64,000 nt of DNA from Petrosia ficiformis (taxonomy: Eukaryota; Porifera; Demospongiae; Haplosclerida; Petrosiidae), in the NCBI GenBank assembly GCA_947044365.1, contig OX345636.1, forward strand, positions 18,826,548 through 18,890,547, written 5' to 3'. The translations under genes and the position numbers were made by a program. The notes beneath the pieces were generated by a model. That model worked only from the letters and a program-made list of their open reading frames with translations, was not told the DNA's origin and did not search any database. Below are positions 10,892 to 23,300 of the stretch, piece by piece (the first letter of the stretch is position 1; the number at the start of each line of letters is the position of its first letter).

Positions 10892-12594
10892 TTACAGTAT
10901 CTGTTTAAGTTTACTTTTAAAGCTATGATACGAGCCACTTAGCACTACATGTAAAGGGAGTGCATTCCATAGGAATGGCGCATTAACAAAAAAGGAATAT
11001 CGATAAACATTAACTTGTGACTGTAGCAGGTTTATACAATACCTATGGGATCTAGTAATAGAAGTATTAAAGGAATAATAGTCCTCAAATACCAAACAAT
11101 CCAGATGATTAACCATCTTGTATAACTGACAGCAAATCAGCAGATTTCTTCTTTGCCTAAGGGTTTGCCATCCCAGCTCAAGACAGCAATCATCGTATGA
11201 ATGAGACCATTGAAAACTATCTTTGTCCCACTTTGCACATATCCACCGAGCTGCTCTCTTCTGAACCTTTTCAATCGAGTCACATGAAACTTTGTCATAA
11301 GGGCTCCATACTGGAACACTAGTCTCCAGTTGTGGTCGAACTAGAGCAACATACGCCCTTGACTTTGCTTGTTTGCTACATCCACTCATATTTCGTCTCA
11401 GCAGATTAAGCAATCTAGTTGCTTTGGAAGAAACTTCCAATATGTGTTTCGACCAAGATAAACTCTGAGTGATCTTGATTCCAAGAAATTTAAAAGTGAT
11501 AACCCACTCAAGAGAAAGGTCATTGAGTCTGTAATCAAAGGAGATAAATATCTTCTTTTTCGTTATCCTCATAACCTTACACTTGGACACGTTTAGTTTC
11601 AATTGCCATTGCTGAGTCCAGAGGTATAATTTTTAAAAATCATATTGGAGTAACTGTGCATCATCATTGTTCCTTATTTCTCGGTAGAGAATGCAATCAT
11701 CAGCAAATAGCTTTACAGTTGAATTAAGACTTGTTCCTATGTCATTTACGTATAAGAGCAAAGGTCCCAAAATGGATCCTTGAGGTACACCCGATATTAC
11801 TTGTGCCCAGTCTGAAGAATGGCCATCAACAAGCACTCTTTGTTCACGATCACTTAAAAATGCTTTGATCCAGCGAAGTAGGGTACCTCTGACCCCGATA
11901 TGCTCCAATTTCAGGAGCAACCGCCTGTGTGGGACAGAATCGAAAGCTTTGCAGAAGTCTAAGAAAATTACATGAGAGCTTGCTTTACCATCAATTGACT
12001 TTACCCAGTCATGAACAGTAGATAACAGCTGGGGTTAGCTGGGGTTGGCAGGAGTGGCCCCTACGAAAACCATGCTGAAAAGACACAAGTTTGTTATTCG
12101 TATTCAAAAATTCAGACATTCGATTATGAATCAAACGCTCAAGCATTTTTACAACAATACTGGAGAGGCTTATTGGACGATAATTAGAGGGAATACTCTT
12201 ATCCCCCTTTTTAAACACGGAGTATCCTCTTATCCCCCTTTTTAAACACGGGAGTAATGTTGGCTCTTATCCAATCTTTTGGTAGTTCTCCAGTTTGCAT
12301 AGACATTGTAAAAAGTTTGGAAATGGGTTCCATAAGCCATGCTGCACCTTTCAACAATCTACCGGGAATTTCATCTTGGCCATAAGCTTTATTGATGTCA
12401 ATTTTACAGAGTTCTTCATATACCTCATGCTCAGTGAAGGATATTTCATCAATACTCACATTACTCCACGAATCCATAAGCTCATCCTGTAACTTGGTAA
12501 GCATTGAATTATCTTCACTAGTAAAAATTGAACAAAAATATTCGACGAAGAATATCCGCAAGCTTTTGCTGATCCATGTCTGTTGAATCCACAT
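10892..12594 (-). pseudogene. Non-LTR retrotransposon (CR1/L2/Jockey type), reverse transcriptase
   Basis: In minus-strand order: 'LCKIDINKAYGQDEIPGRLL', 'ANITPVFKKGDK', 'NYRPISLSSIVVKMLERLIH', 'FQHGFRRGHSC', 'FLDFCKAFDSVPHRRLL', 'SGVPQGSILGPLLLYVNDI', 'KLFADDCILY' (the RT active site) and the thumb region 'FKFLGIKITQSLSWSKHI'. The C-terminus 'FLWNALP' at about 10950 is the usual end for this group. The 5' end is truncated near 12594, so the endonuclease is missing. Damage is light: one stop at about 11633, plus a local ~29-bp duplication at 12197-12250 that breaks the frame at 'FKKGDK'. It is 5'-truncated, as LINE insertions commonly are. Confidence 0.85.
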
Positions 12595-13495
12595 GTGCGT
12601 GCAAGTCAGTGTGCATATGGGTGGAGTTTTTTATCGTTTTTGTGGTTTAATGCTTCATGAAATATGGGCGTGACCGGGCAGTGAGTCATCTTTTCCGACA
12701 AGATGTTGACATTGTCACATGGAATGTTAGAAACCTTCGCGTAGAACGTTAAAGACTTTCGTGTAGATTGTCACGTGGAACATTAGAGACCTTCACATAG
12801 AACATTGAGACAACTGTGACCTTCAGGGCCACAGTATAAATGCCCAATTAAATACCATGTACAGATCAGTCGAGTCTAAAGAAATTACTATATCTTCAGT
12901 TATATTTGTAATTGTAAGAAAGTTTATGAAGTTGGCTTGTTCGTTACAATAAAAGTAGTTTTATAGATTGTGTACAGATTATTAAAAATAATTTGTGTAG
13001 CACAGAAAGTAAACTAAGGCCCACTATATTTGATTATTAGTTTCTCATCCAAAATTCCCCAAAGTTGACAAGGGAGGGAGGTTATTACCATTATGCCATT
13101 ATTGATTTACAGGAACATAATTATCAATAATAAAGAAACTATATATACACTACAAATGCTTGTATATAATACAAAACCAGATTAGTGCTACAAAAAAGTA
13201 TGTAAATGTACACAGAAAGTTAAGTTTGCTTTTCTGCACTAGGTGATACATTGGGATAACATGCAGGGTTTTGCACATGTTCTGTCATCAGTACTGTAAT
13301 GCAGCAGAACATACAAATTACCTCAAGCTTTTCCAAGGGGTCATACCACCATAAGGCATATCTAGGGTTCAGAACATACCAGGGCTCATTAATTATTCAT
13401 AAATTAATCGCAATTAATAAAGGTTATATATGTAGTTATTGATGATTATTAAAGTTATTAGCAGGGGTGATATATTATTTATTATAACTATAAAA
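12595..13495. other. No supportable gene; minor repeats
   Basis: It contains an imperfect tandem repeat at 12709-12812: 'attgtcacatggaatgttagaaaccttc' recurs about 56 bp later as 'attgtcacgtggaacattagagaccttc'. Nothing else is recognisable. Confidence 0.5.
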
Positions 13496-13900
13496 TTATA
13501 ATACTGATAAGGTCGAGTGCATCAAATTGTGAGTCTGGGCAAACTTTAGGATGAGATCGTTGATGGATTTCCAAAGCCGAGACGAAAGATCTCGCTCAAT
13601 ATAACATCTAACCTCTGTTGAGTGTAAATACGTTCTCAGACGACGAAGGGAAGAAAAGCTACGCTCTACTGTTGCTGTTGAAGTCCCGAGTGTCATGGCT
13701 ATCAGCAGGCACTCCCTTAGAACTGGGAATGCTTCTTTCACAGGAGTAATTCATTGTGCTTGGTGGTGGTATTTCTCACAAACTAATTCTTTAAAGTTGA
13801 TATTTCGTTTTTAAGTTGCCCTGAGGAAGAATATCGCTGTAGTGACTGAGGAGTGGAGACAAGCAACTGGGTGAAAGGAAATTTTTAGATGCATGATTTT
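13496..13900 (-). pseudogene. hAT transposase C-terminal dimerisation domain
   Basis: The minus strand reads 'FPVLRECLLIAMTLGTSTAT' followed by 'VERSFSSLRRLRTYLHSTE'. This is the hAT dimerisation signature ('TATVERSFS.LRR.KTYLRS') found in the TTF-zinc-finger hAT group (ZMYM/THAP12-like relatives). Upstream in another frame 'QLLVSTPQSLQRYSSSGQL' suggests a frameshifted continuation to about 13900. A TTF zinc finger on the same strand lies at 17833-18279, with a LINE in between. Confidence 0.7.
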
Positions 13901-14079
13901 GGTCGATTAGCTGAATGAAGCTATAAAAACATAATTTAACTTAAATTAAATTTAGATAATAATAATTATTTTCTGTACTGTTCTTTTTAGTACATGTTTT
14001 AAGTTCCAACATCATTCTGATTGTTAGTAGTTTTTTTTTTGTTTTTTTTTTTTCTTTATGAAAATGCGATGCAAATCAG

Positions 14080-14330
14080 TCCGCAAAACAAAACAAAAAG
14101 ATAATAATATATGAAGGTGCTATAGCTATTTACATAAATAGTTAAACAAATGTGAATTAAAAGTGAGTGGTTTAAAGCTTAATGACTGTACCTAAATGAA
14201 GTGATCATTGACAGTTGACGGAAAAACAAGATGTAAATGAATAAATAAATAAATAATAGATGAAGGTGCTAAAGCTAATTACATAAAAACATTGAAAAAT
14301 AAAAGGGTTAGAGCTACTGACTACATCTAG
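14080..14330. repeat. Duplicated LINE tail segment
   Basis: 'atgaaggtgctatagctatttacataaa' (about 14112) recurs as 'atgaaggtgctaaagctaattacataaa' (about 14259). Together with A-rich and 'aaat' repeats this looks like 3' tail sequence of the minus-strand LINE. Confidence 0.5.
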
Positions 14331-14433
14331 GGGGAGAGAGTTCCAAATAGGGATAACACTAATGAAAAAGGAATGTCTATATGAGCTTGAGTTTTAACAA
14401 AAGGTTGAAGAAGGGTTTGATTATGAGGGTGAT

Positions 14434-14476
14434 GGGGAGAAGGGAGAAGGGAGAAGGGAGAAGGGAGAAGGGCGAG
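14434..14476. repeat. (GGGAGAA)n tandem repeat
   Basis: Five to six copies of 'gggagaa' in the 3' untranslated part of the minus-strand LINE. Confidence 0.9.
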
Positions 14477-14521
14477 GGTGGAAAGTAAAGACATTAGATG
14501 ATATAATAGACAAATTATTAA

Positions 14522-17432
14522 CTAAGTTTTTGAGATCTTCTCCATGTTGACAGGGGTTGCCAGCAGGGTAGGGTAATCAGCCTTCCACTGTTTGGTTATC
14601 ACTTTACCTGCAAATTTTTGCACATTTTCCATTCTGTTTATGTCAGTGGAGCTATGGGGGTCCCAGACTGTACTACAATAATCCAACTTAGGCAGTACTT
14701 GGTTCCTAATCTGAGGTGGTGATTGGTGAAACCTGCGATGGATGAAGCCAAGGTGTTGTTTGGCCTTCTTGCAGGTATTTTTGATGTGACTTGACCATTT
14801 GAGGTCATGGTTGATAGTTACACCAAGGTACTTTACAGAGTCACATGGAAAGATCAGATGATTGTTAACACTGATGTTAACTGGAATAGTGCGCCGAGAG
14901 CGGGTTATTGAAAGCAGATTTGTCTTAGAATGATTTGCAGTGAGGCCGTGAGATTGCATCCAGAAGAGGATCTCATTGACATGTTCTTGATGTTCCTGGC
15001 AGCAAGTTGTATAGTCTATTGGTTTGTAAAGAAGAATATCATCTGCATATAGTATGAGTTTGGCATTGGTGGACAAGTGTATGTTTGCGATGAAGTTCAT
15101 AAAAATGTTGAATAGCACCGGCCCTAGAATGGAAACTTTGAGGTCACTGTTACAGTGTCCGACATGGTAGGACTACTCGCTGCTGCCTGTTGGAGAGATA
15201 GTCCTTGATCCAGTGTAGTAAAGGGCATGGATGCCTAAGGTTTGAAGAGAGGATAAGATCTGCGAATGAGGTACAGAGTCAAACGCTTTCTTGACATCAA
15301 AGAAAATAACAGTTGCTACTTGGTGGTGTTTTTCAAGTAGTTTATGCCAGTCATTAGAGACAGAAAGCAGGGCTTATTGGGTGGAGGACTGTGGCGTGAA
15401 TCCGAATTGACAGTTTGACAGGAGCTTGTTTGAAAATAAGAATTTAGACATTCTCGTATGCACTACCCTTTCCAGAACTTTGGAGATTAGGGATAGGAGA
15501 GATATAGTTCGATAGTTGCAGGGAGAAGTTGAATCGCCATCTTTCGGAATTAGAGTAACGATGGAGACTTTCCAAAGGTAAGGCAGCCTGCTTTGCTTGA
15601 GAGATAGATTAAATATCTTGGTGATTGCTGGAGAGATGGCAGTAGCAGTCCCTCGGATCATCTGGCTGGAGATGCCGTCTGGGCCAGAGACAGTGTTGGT
15701 TTTATAAGATGACAGGAGACAGTAAACTTCTTCATGGGTGCATTCAATGTTGGAAAGTGAGTGTTCAGAAGTTGGTGTTTTGTCAGGAATGGAGGACGTA
15801 GTTGGTGGAGTAAAACGTGAAGCAAATATACAGTTCAGAAGGTTTGCTTTTTCCAGTGAAGTTGTGGCTGTAGAATTATTATGCTTCAATTCTGCAGGTA
15901 CCCTGTTTTTCTGTGGAGAAAGGCTATGATATGCTGACCAGAAGTCCCTAGGGGATTTTAGCTTGTCAGCAAGGCTCTCTAAGATTGCAGATCTCAGAGC
16001 AGACAAAACCTTATTCTGGGCACTGGTGTACTTAGACCATGTTTGCTTTGTTTTGAGTAGTTTGGCTTGTTTGAAGAGCTTAAGTTTTCTTTTGACAGCT
16101 TTCTTAAGGTCATTGGTCAGGAATGGGAGGCTATGACTCGAGATGGAATTGCTTGAGTCATTGTGTTCATGAAAAAGTCGAGGCATTGTGACCAGAGAGT
16201 GTTAACATCCTCTGAAGGAAAGGGGTCAGCAGAGAGACACTGAAGGGTGGAATTGGCCACATCAATGTCTGCTTTCTTGTATAGCCAGATCTTTCTAGGA
16301 GGGGTGGTTGTTCTTAGCAAGACAGAGTTATGGTCAGAGCCAGGCACAGGAGGTTGAACAGAACAAGAGGTGTTAGGTAGGTGTTTAGAAACATAAATGT
16401 GGTCTATGAGTGTGGCTGAGGTGGCAGACTCCGTGGTGGGAGAGGTGACTGCTTGCTTAAGGCCAAACTTATACTGAACGGAGGAAAGTTGTGGGTGGTT
16501 TGGACTGCTGATCAGATCAATGTTGAAGTCACCAGTGAGTAAAAGATTCCTCAGATGTGGTGCTGGCAGCTCCTCCAGTGTGGATTCAAGTTCATCAAGG
16601 TTTGATGAGTCCGACGATGGTGGTCTATAGTACAGTCCACAAGTGATAGTCTTCCATGTCAACTTGAGGTCCACTAGCAGAAGTTCGATTCTTGGGTGGA
16701 TCAGACGCATTGACATTGTGATAGACTCATGAATGTAGACTGCTACCCCACCTCCATGCCTGTCTCTGTCCCTACGGGTTAGAGAGTAGCCATTGATGTG
16801 GAGCTCGTCATTAGATATTGAATCATCTAGCCAGGTTTCACAGATGGAATATGATGTAGGGGGTGTTGACTGAGACAAGTACTTTGAGATGGTCGAGCTT
16901 GGGAAGGAGGCTTCTGCAGTTTGCATACAGAATAGAGATGAATTCTGTGGGGAGAGAGAGAGGAATCTGAGTCTGAGCTGGTTGTACACTTAAAGGTGTC
17001 AAATATGGAGTCAGAGTTGGAAATGTTGAAGAAAGGCATGGCTTCCTTCTGACAATTCTTACAACTCCAGGGCTCATCAGACTGCTGAAGCACAGAATAC
17101 TCTTCCTTGGACACACCAATGCACTTCGTATGTAGCCAGTAACAACAAACTTCACACAGAACAGCATGTTGTCTTGAAGTAACAGGTTTGAAACAGACAC
17201 CACAGGGATGGCTGCATTGCATTGGACCAGAATTACATTCAATGTCACCAGCAGAGAGCAATAGTAACAGTCGCAACACACAAGGCGGATCAAATTTCCT
17301 GAGTTTGACAGGTTTAAGTATCGGACGCCATTTCCAGGTGGCTAGATGAATCGAGCAACTGTTGACACTCACTACTCTTGGAACAAAATAGAAATTATGG
17401 TTACCAGGAGGTCCCCCTAGGAAGTATGACAA
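14522..17432 (-). pseudogene. CR1-like LINE with PHD finger, endonuclease and reverse transcriptase
   Basis: This element is nearly full length on the minus strand. First comes a cysteine-rich PHD-type finger ('CGVCFKPV...CEVCCYWLHTKCIGV...WSCKNCQ', about 17215-17055). Next is an apurinic-type endonuclease with 'SICETWLDDSI', 'RRDRDRHGGGVAVYI', 'LLLTGDFNIDL' and 'PGSDHNSVLL' (about 16850-16300). Last is a reverse transcriptase with 'TVSGPDGISSQMI', 'NYRTISLLSLISKVLERV', 'FFDVKKAFDSVPH', 'SILGPVLFNIFMN' and 'LILYADDILLY' (15700-15030). The frame breaks near 16990, 16150, 15375 and 15120, so it is inactive. The PHD plus endonuclease plus RT order is known for CR1-related elements. Confidence 0.85.
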
Positions 17433-17717
17433 TCATGGAATAGGTTGAGGAGGTGGCCTTAACCGGTAAACAAGGAAAACAACAAAAACAGTGGAGAACA
17501 CAAAATAGCACCTCATCGCCATTTTTAATAATAATTGGCTTCAGCTATTGATTCCTACTCACTCACCCTCCCTTGATAGTTGGAGTATGGATCCTCAAAG
17601 ATTTCTTCTTCATAACACCTCTAATCATTAATCATTTGCACTTTGTTGTTACATATTCTTAATTAATTTTTGACACTTCAATGAGTTTTTATAATTTGGT
17701 TACTATGTACAAAGAAG

Positions 17718-18440
17718 CATAGGCGGCGGAATGGGGAGAATATGGGGGGGGGGGGCTGAGACTTGCGGCGCGCAAAGCGCGCCGCAATTTTTATTTTAAT
17801 TTTTTCGTAATTATATTCATGTTGTGTGTGGTCTAATTAATAATTATTATTTTTACGCTTGATAATGATCTGAAAGTAAGCAATTGTTTCAAATGAGCAC
17901 TGTGACAGTGAAAACAGTAAACTTTGCCTTGTGACTCACAATAAGTAAGCCATGAATACTCACAAAACCACACACCACAAACTGATTGACCATGCTTCCC
18001 TTTTTCTGACTTGTATGTTACAGGTGTATGATTTTGTTTATCTCCACTACAGCAGGCGGATGAACATTTAGAACAACCAGATGTTGCATCAGATACTCTC
18101 TTTTCAATGTGCGAAGAAGTCACAGTACTACTAGTACATTCAGTGCCGGCCACTGAAGTCAAACTATCAGTAGTATAGCTGCCAGCCAGCTCTGACTGAC
18201 CATCTGAGTCATAATCAGAAGATTCACTAGATTTATCACCAAGACCAACACTCGCAATTTCTTGGTCGCCAGCTTCCAATCTTCGTTTTTAGAGAAGAAA
18301 GAGACAATAGAACGCTGCTCAGCCATGTGTTCTTAAGCAAACTGCACCCATAATAGTTAATTGTAGTTATTAATCATTGGATTGGGGGCTGAGCCCCCCA
18401 TTTAACAACTTTAGGGGGGCTCTAGCCTCCAAGCCGCCCT
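17718..18440 (-). mobile_element. Small hAT-like element carrying a TTF zinc finger
   Basis: The ORF at 17833-18279 (minus) ends in 'GVWFCEYSWLTYCESQGKVY' and 'CFHCHSAH', the TTF-type zinc finger at the N-terminus of a hAT transposase group. It is preceded by a Ser/Asp-rich segment typical of these proteins. G-rich, loosely inverted ends ('aggcggcggaatgggg' on the left and 'ggcttggaggctagag' read on the other strand on the right) flank it, and both sides contain 'ggggggctgag'. No clear 8-bp target duplication is visible, so the boundaries are tentative. It may instead be the N-terminal exon of the hAT whose C-terminus lies at 13496. Confidence 0.45.
17763..17787. other. Perfect GC-rich hairpin
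   Basis: An 11-bp perfect inverted repeat (TTGCGGCGCGC) is separated by only AAA, next to a run of G. It stands out in AT-rich DNA and lies near one end of the presumed hAT element that carries the TTF zinc finger, so it may be a subterminal structure of that element. Confidence 0.8.
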
Positions 18441-18495
18441 TGCAAACTAAAGGTATTGATTGGGTTTTCCCTATTCCTATATACATGCACTTCAA

Positions 18496-18545
18496 TTAAA
18501 CAATGCGCCTATATATAAATAGGCTTGTGGCACGCAACGAATTAA
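18496..18545. mobile_element. Remnant piggyBac terminus
   Basis: 'gcgcctatatataaataggc' followed by 'tggcacgcaacgaattaa' matches the terminal and subterminal sequence of the bounded piggyBac at 31320-33852 (end: 'tggcacgcaacgagttaa'). It ends in a TTAA, so it is a deleted relative of the same family. Confidence 0.7.
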
Positions 18546-20374
18546 CCATTGTGATTGTAACAAAATAAACAACAAAGCAATTATAGCTAACCCACTACCA
18601 AGCCCTAACAACCGCCACTGCTCTGCATATACACCTGTAACACTATTTGGAAAACACACTTGTGAGATTTTGTAAAAGCTTTTGCACAAACTTTCAATGT
18701 CAAACTGAGCCTGGTGGGTTGTCAACTTAGATAGGGACTAGTTAGATAGAGTCAAATGTAACCTGGCAGTGATTGGATGTGTCAAAATAACTCTGGCAGT
18801 ACTTCATCGTAGTTGAACTTAGCCTGGCAGTGATGGCAATTTGCTGACACAGTGTACACATACATGTATAAACTTGACTACCTTCATATTATAGCCTCTC
18901 GCAAAAATGCAAAAATGAAAGTTGGTTAAGCGTAGTAAAACATATAACATGACTGACATCCCGGAGTTAATTGCACAACGCTGTATTGATATTTCAGTTC
19001 CCTTGCAACAACTGTTGTTTAAAGTGTGAAATTCCCCACACTAATGTTATATATATATATATATATAGTGTACTACACCCACATCCTGGTAGGAACATAT
19101 CATGGGAATCCTGGGATACTAAGACAAGTGCATAGCCAGACCTAGCTTGTGTATGTCCTAGGATCATCCTATAGGATTGTCTGCATATCCTGGGATACTT
19201 GCTAGCTTGTGTATGTCTTGCGATCATCCTAGGATTGTCTGCATCCTGGGAATCTTGGATACTCAGACAAAGGCATATAGCCAGACGTATGTCCTGGGAC
19301 ATCCTACAAGTGTCTGCATATCCTGGGATACTCAGACAAGGGCATAGCTGTGTACGTCCTGGAATCATTCTGGGATACTCACACAAGGGCATAGCTGTGT
19401 AGTTTGTGTTTGTTCTGGGATCATCCTAGAATTGTCTACATATTCTGTACTTATATCTATATATAGCAGCAGTGAAACTCAAAATTAAGGGTTTGACATC
19501 AAATGTTTTTGTGACATCAAAACTGCAGGAATGTTGGCAGAGCAAATCAGAATAGTCACTTGAGTATCTATTTCATTATGACAGTACATTAATTAATAAT
19601 AGCAGAAATAGCATAAACAGCATAAGCAGCGTAGATGGCATAAATAGCATGCTATATATTTATAAGAGATGGTGGAATTAAGAAATAGCATAATAGCATA
19701 GCATGTATTCAGTACCATACAATAACACAAATAGCAGTGGCAAAATCAAAATAGCAAGCCTTTCATATGCTATTATTATGCTAAAAGCCAATACTGCACC
19801 TAAATTAGACTCCACTCATTCCTGCTCAGCAGCTTCAGTATCATCTTCTTCCTGATTATTATAATCGTTAGTCTCAGTGAATAACAATGTATCACAATGC
19901 CAATAAAACAAAACATGAGATATATAATTTTTACCTAAACATCCAGACGATTTATACTAAGTTTTGTTATCATAGTGTTTGTTAGAGCTTCCCCAAGCAG
20001 CTGACTTGGGTAAGCAATATATATGGAAATTTGAAAAGTTCATGCTTCAGAAGTTTGGAGTTCATAATTTTTATCAGATTGTTAAAAAAACATTGATACT
20101 TTTGCTGGGATTAATGACTACTAAAAGAAATGTAGAGATGTTTGTGTGATGTATATACAGGTCCAATTGCCTACAGACCTGGTATTCTTGTTTTCTAGTT
20201 ATGTGTAGTGTAGGAGAAACTTTTGTTATGAAATTGGGAGAATAAATGAAAAACACCATTTGCTTGCAGACCTGGCTTGATGCTGTGTTTTTGCAATAAT
20301 TGGTAACAAAGGTTGACCAGGTGGGTGTGGCTACAATAATTAAAAACAGCACTGCCCACGTGACTCACTGTAGC
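18546..20374. other. Upstream region of the RRM/F-box gene
   Basis: No gene seen. It holds a minisatellite (19085-19445) and a patch rich in 'atagca' words (about 19596-19770). The last few hundred bases must contain the promoter and 5' UTR of the gene that starts at 20375, but I see no unambiguous TATA box. Confidence 0.4.
19085..19445. repeat. Minisatellite, ~70-bp units, about five copies
   Basis: The unit 'cctgggatactcagacaagg...gcatagc...gtgtatgtcctgggatcatcctaggattgtctgcat' is repeated with indels and truncated units. Open frames on both strands here are by-products of the repeat. Confidence 0.85.
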
Positions 20375-23300
20375 ATGGCGACTATTGAGAGCCAACAGCA
20401 AGTAAAGGAATACACGATACATGTTGGCAACATCAGTTACAAAGTATGTTAGTTGATAGTATATTATCTTAATTACAAATTTACTTTATTTAGACAACAA
20501 GGAGAGAGTTGTCTGAATTCTTCACGATGTTTGGTGAAGTCAAGCACTGTTATATTGCAAAAGATCGCCGAAAAGGATGGTCTAGAGGGTATGTTAATGG
20601 TTTTTATTTCTGTTGTTTGATTATCACGTATCTAGCCTTTTCTTGCACATAAACCAACCATGGAAAGTAATGTTTAACAAATTTATGATCTTACATTCTT
20701 CCTATGGTTGGTTTCTTACAGTGTTCGATGTATACAATATATATATATATGTAATATAATTATGTATAATTATAAGGTAATTGCAGGTAACTCTGGACAC
20801 ACCCAAACTTCGGACAGTTATACCTATTTCTACAATAGTTCTACTGTCACTAGCTACGCACATATGCTTGAAAATGAGCATGATACAATGAGTATGTAAT
20901 ACTTTATTTACTCACAAATACGCAATTCACACTAACGAGTTGTAGCACTACTACTTATTAGTGTGATATTTGTAAGTAAATAAAGTATTGCATACTCATT
21001 GTATCATGCTCATTTTCAAGCATATGTGTGTAGCTAAAGTCTATTTGATTTCACTTTGCCATCAGAAAAATTGAAATAACTTTCTAATTATTCGACCAAT
21101 TTCAATATTACAAAGTTTATTAGACTGCTGACAGTCACGCGGTTCTAATGCTATATTTTTGACAGTTGTTAAATGTATAAATAAAGGGTTAGCTGTATTA
21201 CCCATAAGCAAAAGTATAGTGGATACCATTGACCACATGGAATGTAATTAATTTTGTTACGTGTGCTCCTTAAACAATAGAAGGAAAACGGCCAAGAAAA
21301 TGTAAGTGAAAACACTGTAATATCATTATATATATATATATAAATAGTATTTTATATAAGTATTTTATTAACACTGAAGTCTTCAGAAGTCCATCTGATC
21401 TTTGGCTGTCCTGTCTACTACTCTGTCTCTTAATGTTGATCTCTTGGCCTTCTTCTCCTCTTCAAAAAATCGTCGTACATTCTCTATAATGTATTTTGTC
21501 TGTGAAGTGAGGCGTATACCTCTTCCAGGCTTTTTGGCAACTTTCTGTGCCCGCAGTTGATTCAGAGGTGGATGGAATTGAAGATCTAGATCTCTTACCA
21601 CTACTCGTGTTAATATTATAGCTGCATACAACAATAATTTTGTTTCTTTGATTTTATATATACCCAGTAAAAAATTGTTTTAAAATCTCTGTATTATGCC
21701 TGCCTTCAAATAACTGCCACGAATTTACACGTGGTTTGGCGGGCGTCACCCGCCAATAAATCTCACCACAAAAATTTTAATTGCATATGCAAGTACATAT
21801 TTTTCTCTGAATTTTCTCCCACGCATAATTTACGGGGGCAAAGTGAACGCGAATGGACTTTAGTGACAGTAGAACTATTGTAGTTGCAATGCTGCTCTTC
21901 GTTGAGAACGAGTACGAAATAAGTATAACTGTCCGAAGTTTGGACGTGCCCAAAGTAACCCACAATTACCCTATATGATTATATATATGTGTAGTCTACC
22001 TCCATTTCCTGTACAAAGTCAATCAACAAAATTGAAATGAGCATGGTATAGGCTTATAGCCCCATGTACATGTACTTAATCTTTCTAAACGCTTCAAAAT
22101 TACAACGGGGTGGGCGTAGTGTGTACAGGTAGCTATATATGCAATCTTTGAGTGTTCACTTGAACGACGTGTACTACATTCTTCATAATTATTATTCATT
22201 GATAATTATGGGTCGTAATCAAAATGGCTGCTTCTTTAGCTCGGTAAGCTATAAGCCTTCCTATAACCATACTGGAAATCTGGAAGTCATAGTAGTAGTG
22301 GAAGATGCTTTTTAACATCATAACAGAAATGTAAGTAGTAAAATCATTATTAAAATGTAGTAAAAAAAAGTTTGAATTTGAAAAAGTTTGGGGGCAAACT
22401 GGGGGCGCCTCTGACAATATTAAATATGACTGCAGAGCAATACAAAAGAAAGGAAAGAACACTCACAAAGACTGTACTGCTACTTATAAGTTGTTCTGGA
22501 GAGGATTTACCTCCAGAAATGTATAGTATGATATATGTTAAAAGTGTGCATTATAGTGCATAAAAACTATTATAATACATTTAAGCATATATATTCTACC
22601 TAACACATCATTCACTTTATAAGTGTATTCCATTATTGATTACTTAGCAGGAAGACTTGTATGCAACTGATTTTTATACCACTATATGCGAAATTTAATG
22701 TAAATTTCAAAAATATAAGTTTCAAATAAATTATATGCTATCAATTTATGCACTTATGAATATTAAAATTTATCATAAACACCAAACGGGATGGAATAGC
22801 CCAGTTGACTATATATATATATATAATTATTACGTGTTTTGTCTATATACTCTGCTAGCTTACGTTTACATGTGAGCTAGTAGAGTATATAGACAACCAG
22901 GAAGAAAGGAGTTAGCAAACTGCACCAATAGCTGTTGTAGCACTGGTATAATTATGATAAAAAAATAAGGCAAGAATCTAGAAAACAAATTAATACGTTA
23001 TTGAGTTTCAGAAATAAGACATTCATTAGCAATTATTCTTGTAGGTGAGAACTTTGAAGCAGTTTCATAAACAATCGGTGTAATAAGAGTGGAATTGCAC
23101 TGCTTTTGAACTCAAGTACATTAGGGATATTTTTTCCTTCAGAGTTCTTGATAAGTTTTGAAGCATGGACCAAATTGGCGCATAAATGGTTAGTATGTGT
23201 TCCATTGAAAATACATCTTGAGCCAAGTAACAAAGTTGATCTTGTTAATGACAGTAAATCATAATTAACCGCGCCACTGGCCCAAAGAGGGAACTGTGCA

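Noticed and set aside
10657..10938. Hydrophobic minus-strand ORF with many Tyr/Ile/Cys residues
   Set aside because: It is translated from AT-rich simple repeat at the LINE 3' end, so it is low complexity rather than a membrane protein.
15738..15929. Plus-strand ORF within the LINE
   Set aside because: Shadow of the reverse transcriptase/endonuclease reading frame on the other strand.
18994..19402. Proline/cysteine-rich ORFs on both strands
   Set aside because: Both come from the minisatellite.
19085..19445. Regular repeats that might suggest a CRISPR array
   Set aside because: Units are tandem without unique spacers, are imperfect and ~70 bp long, and the context is eukaryotic. It is a minisatellite.
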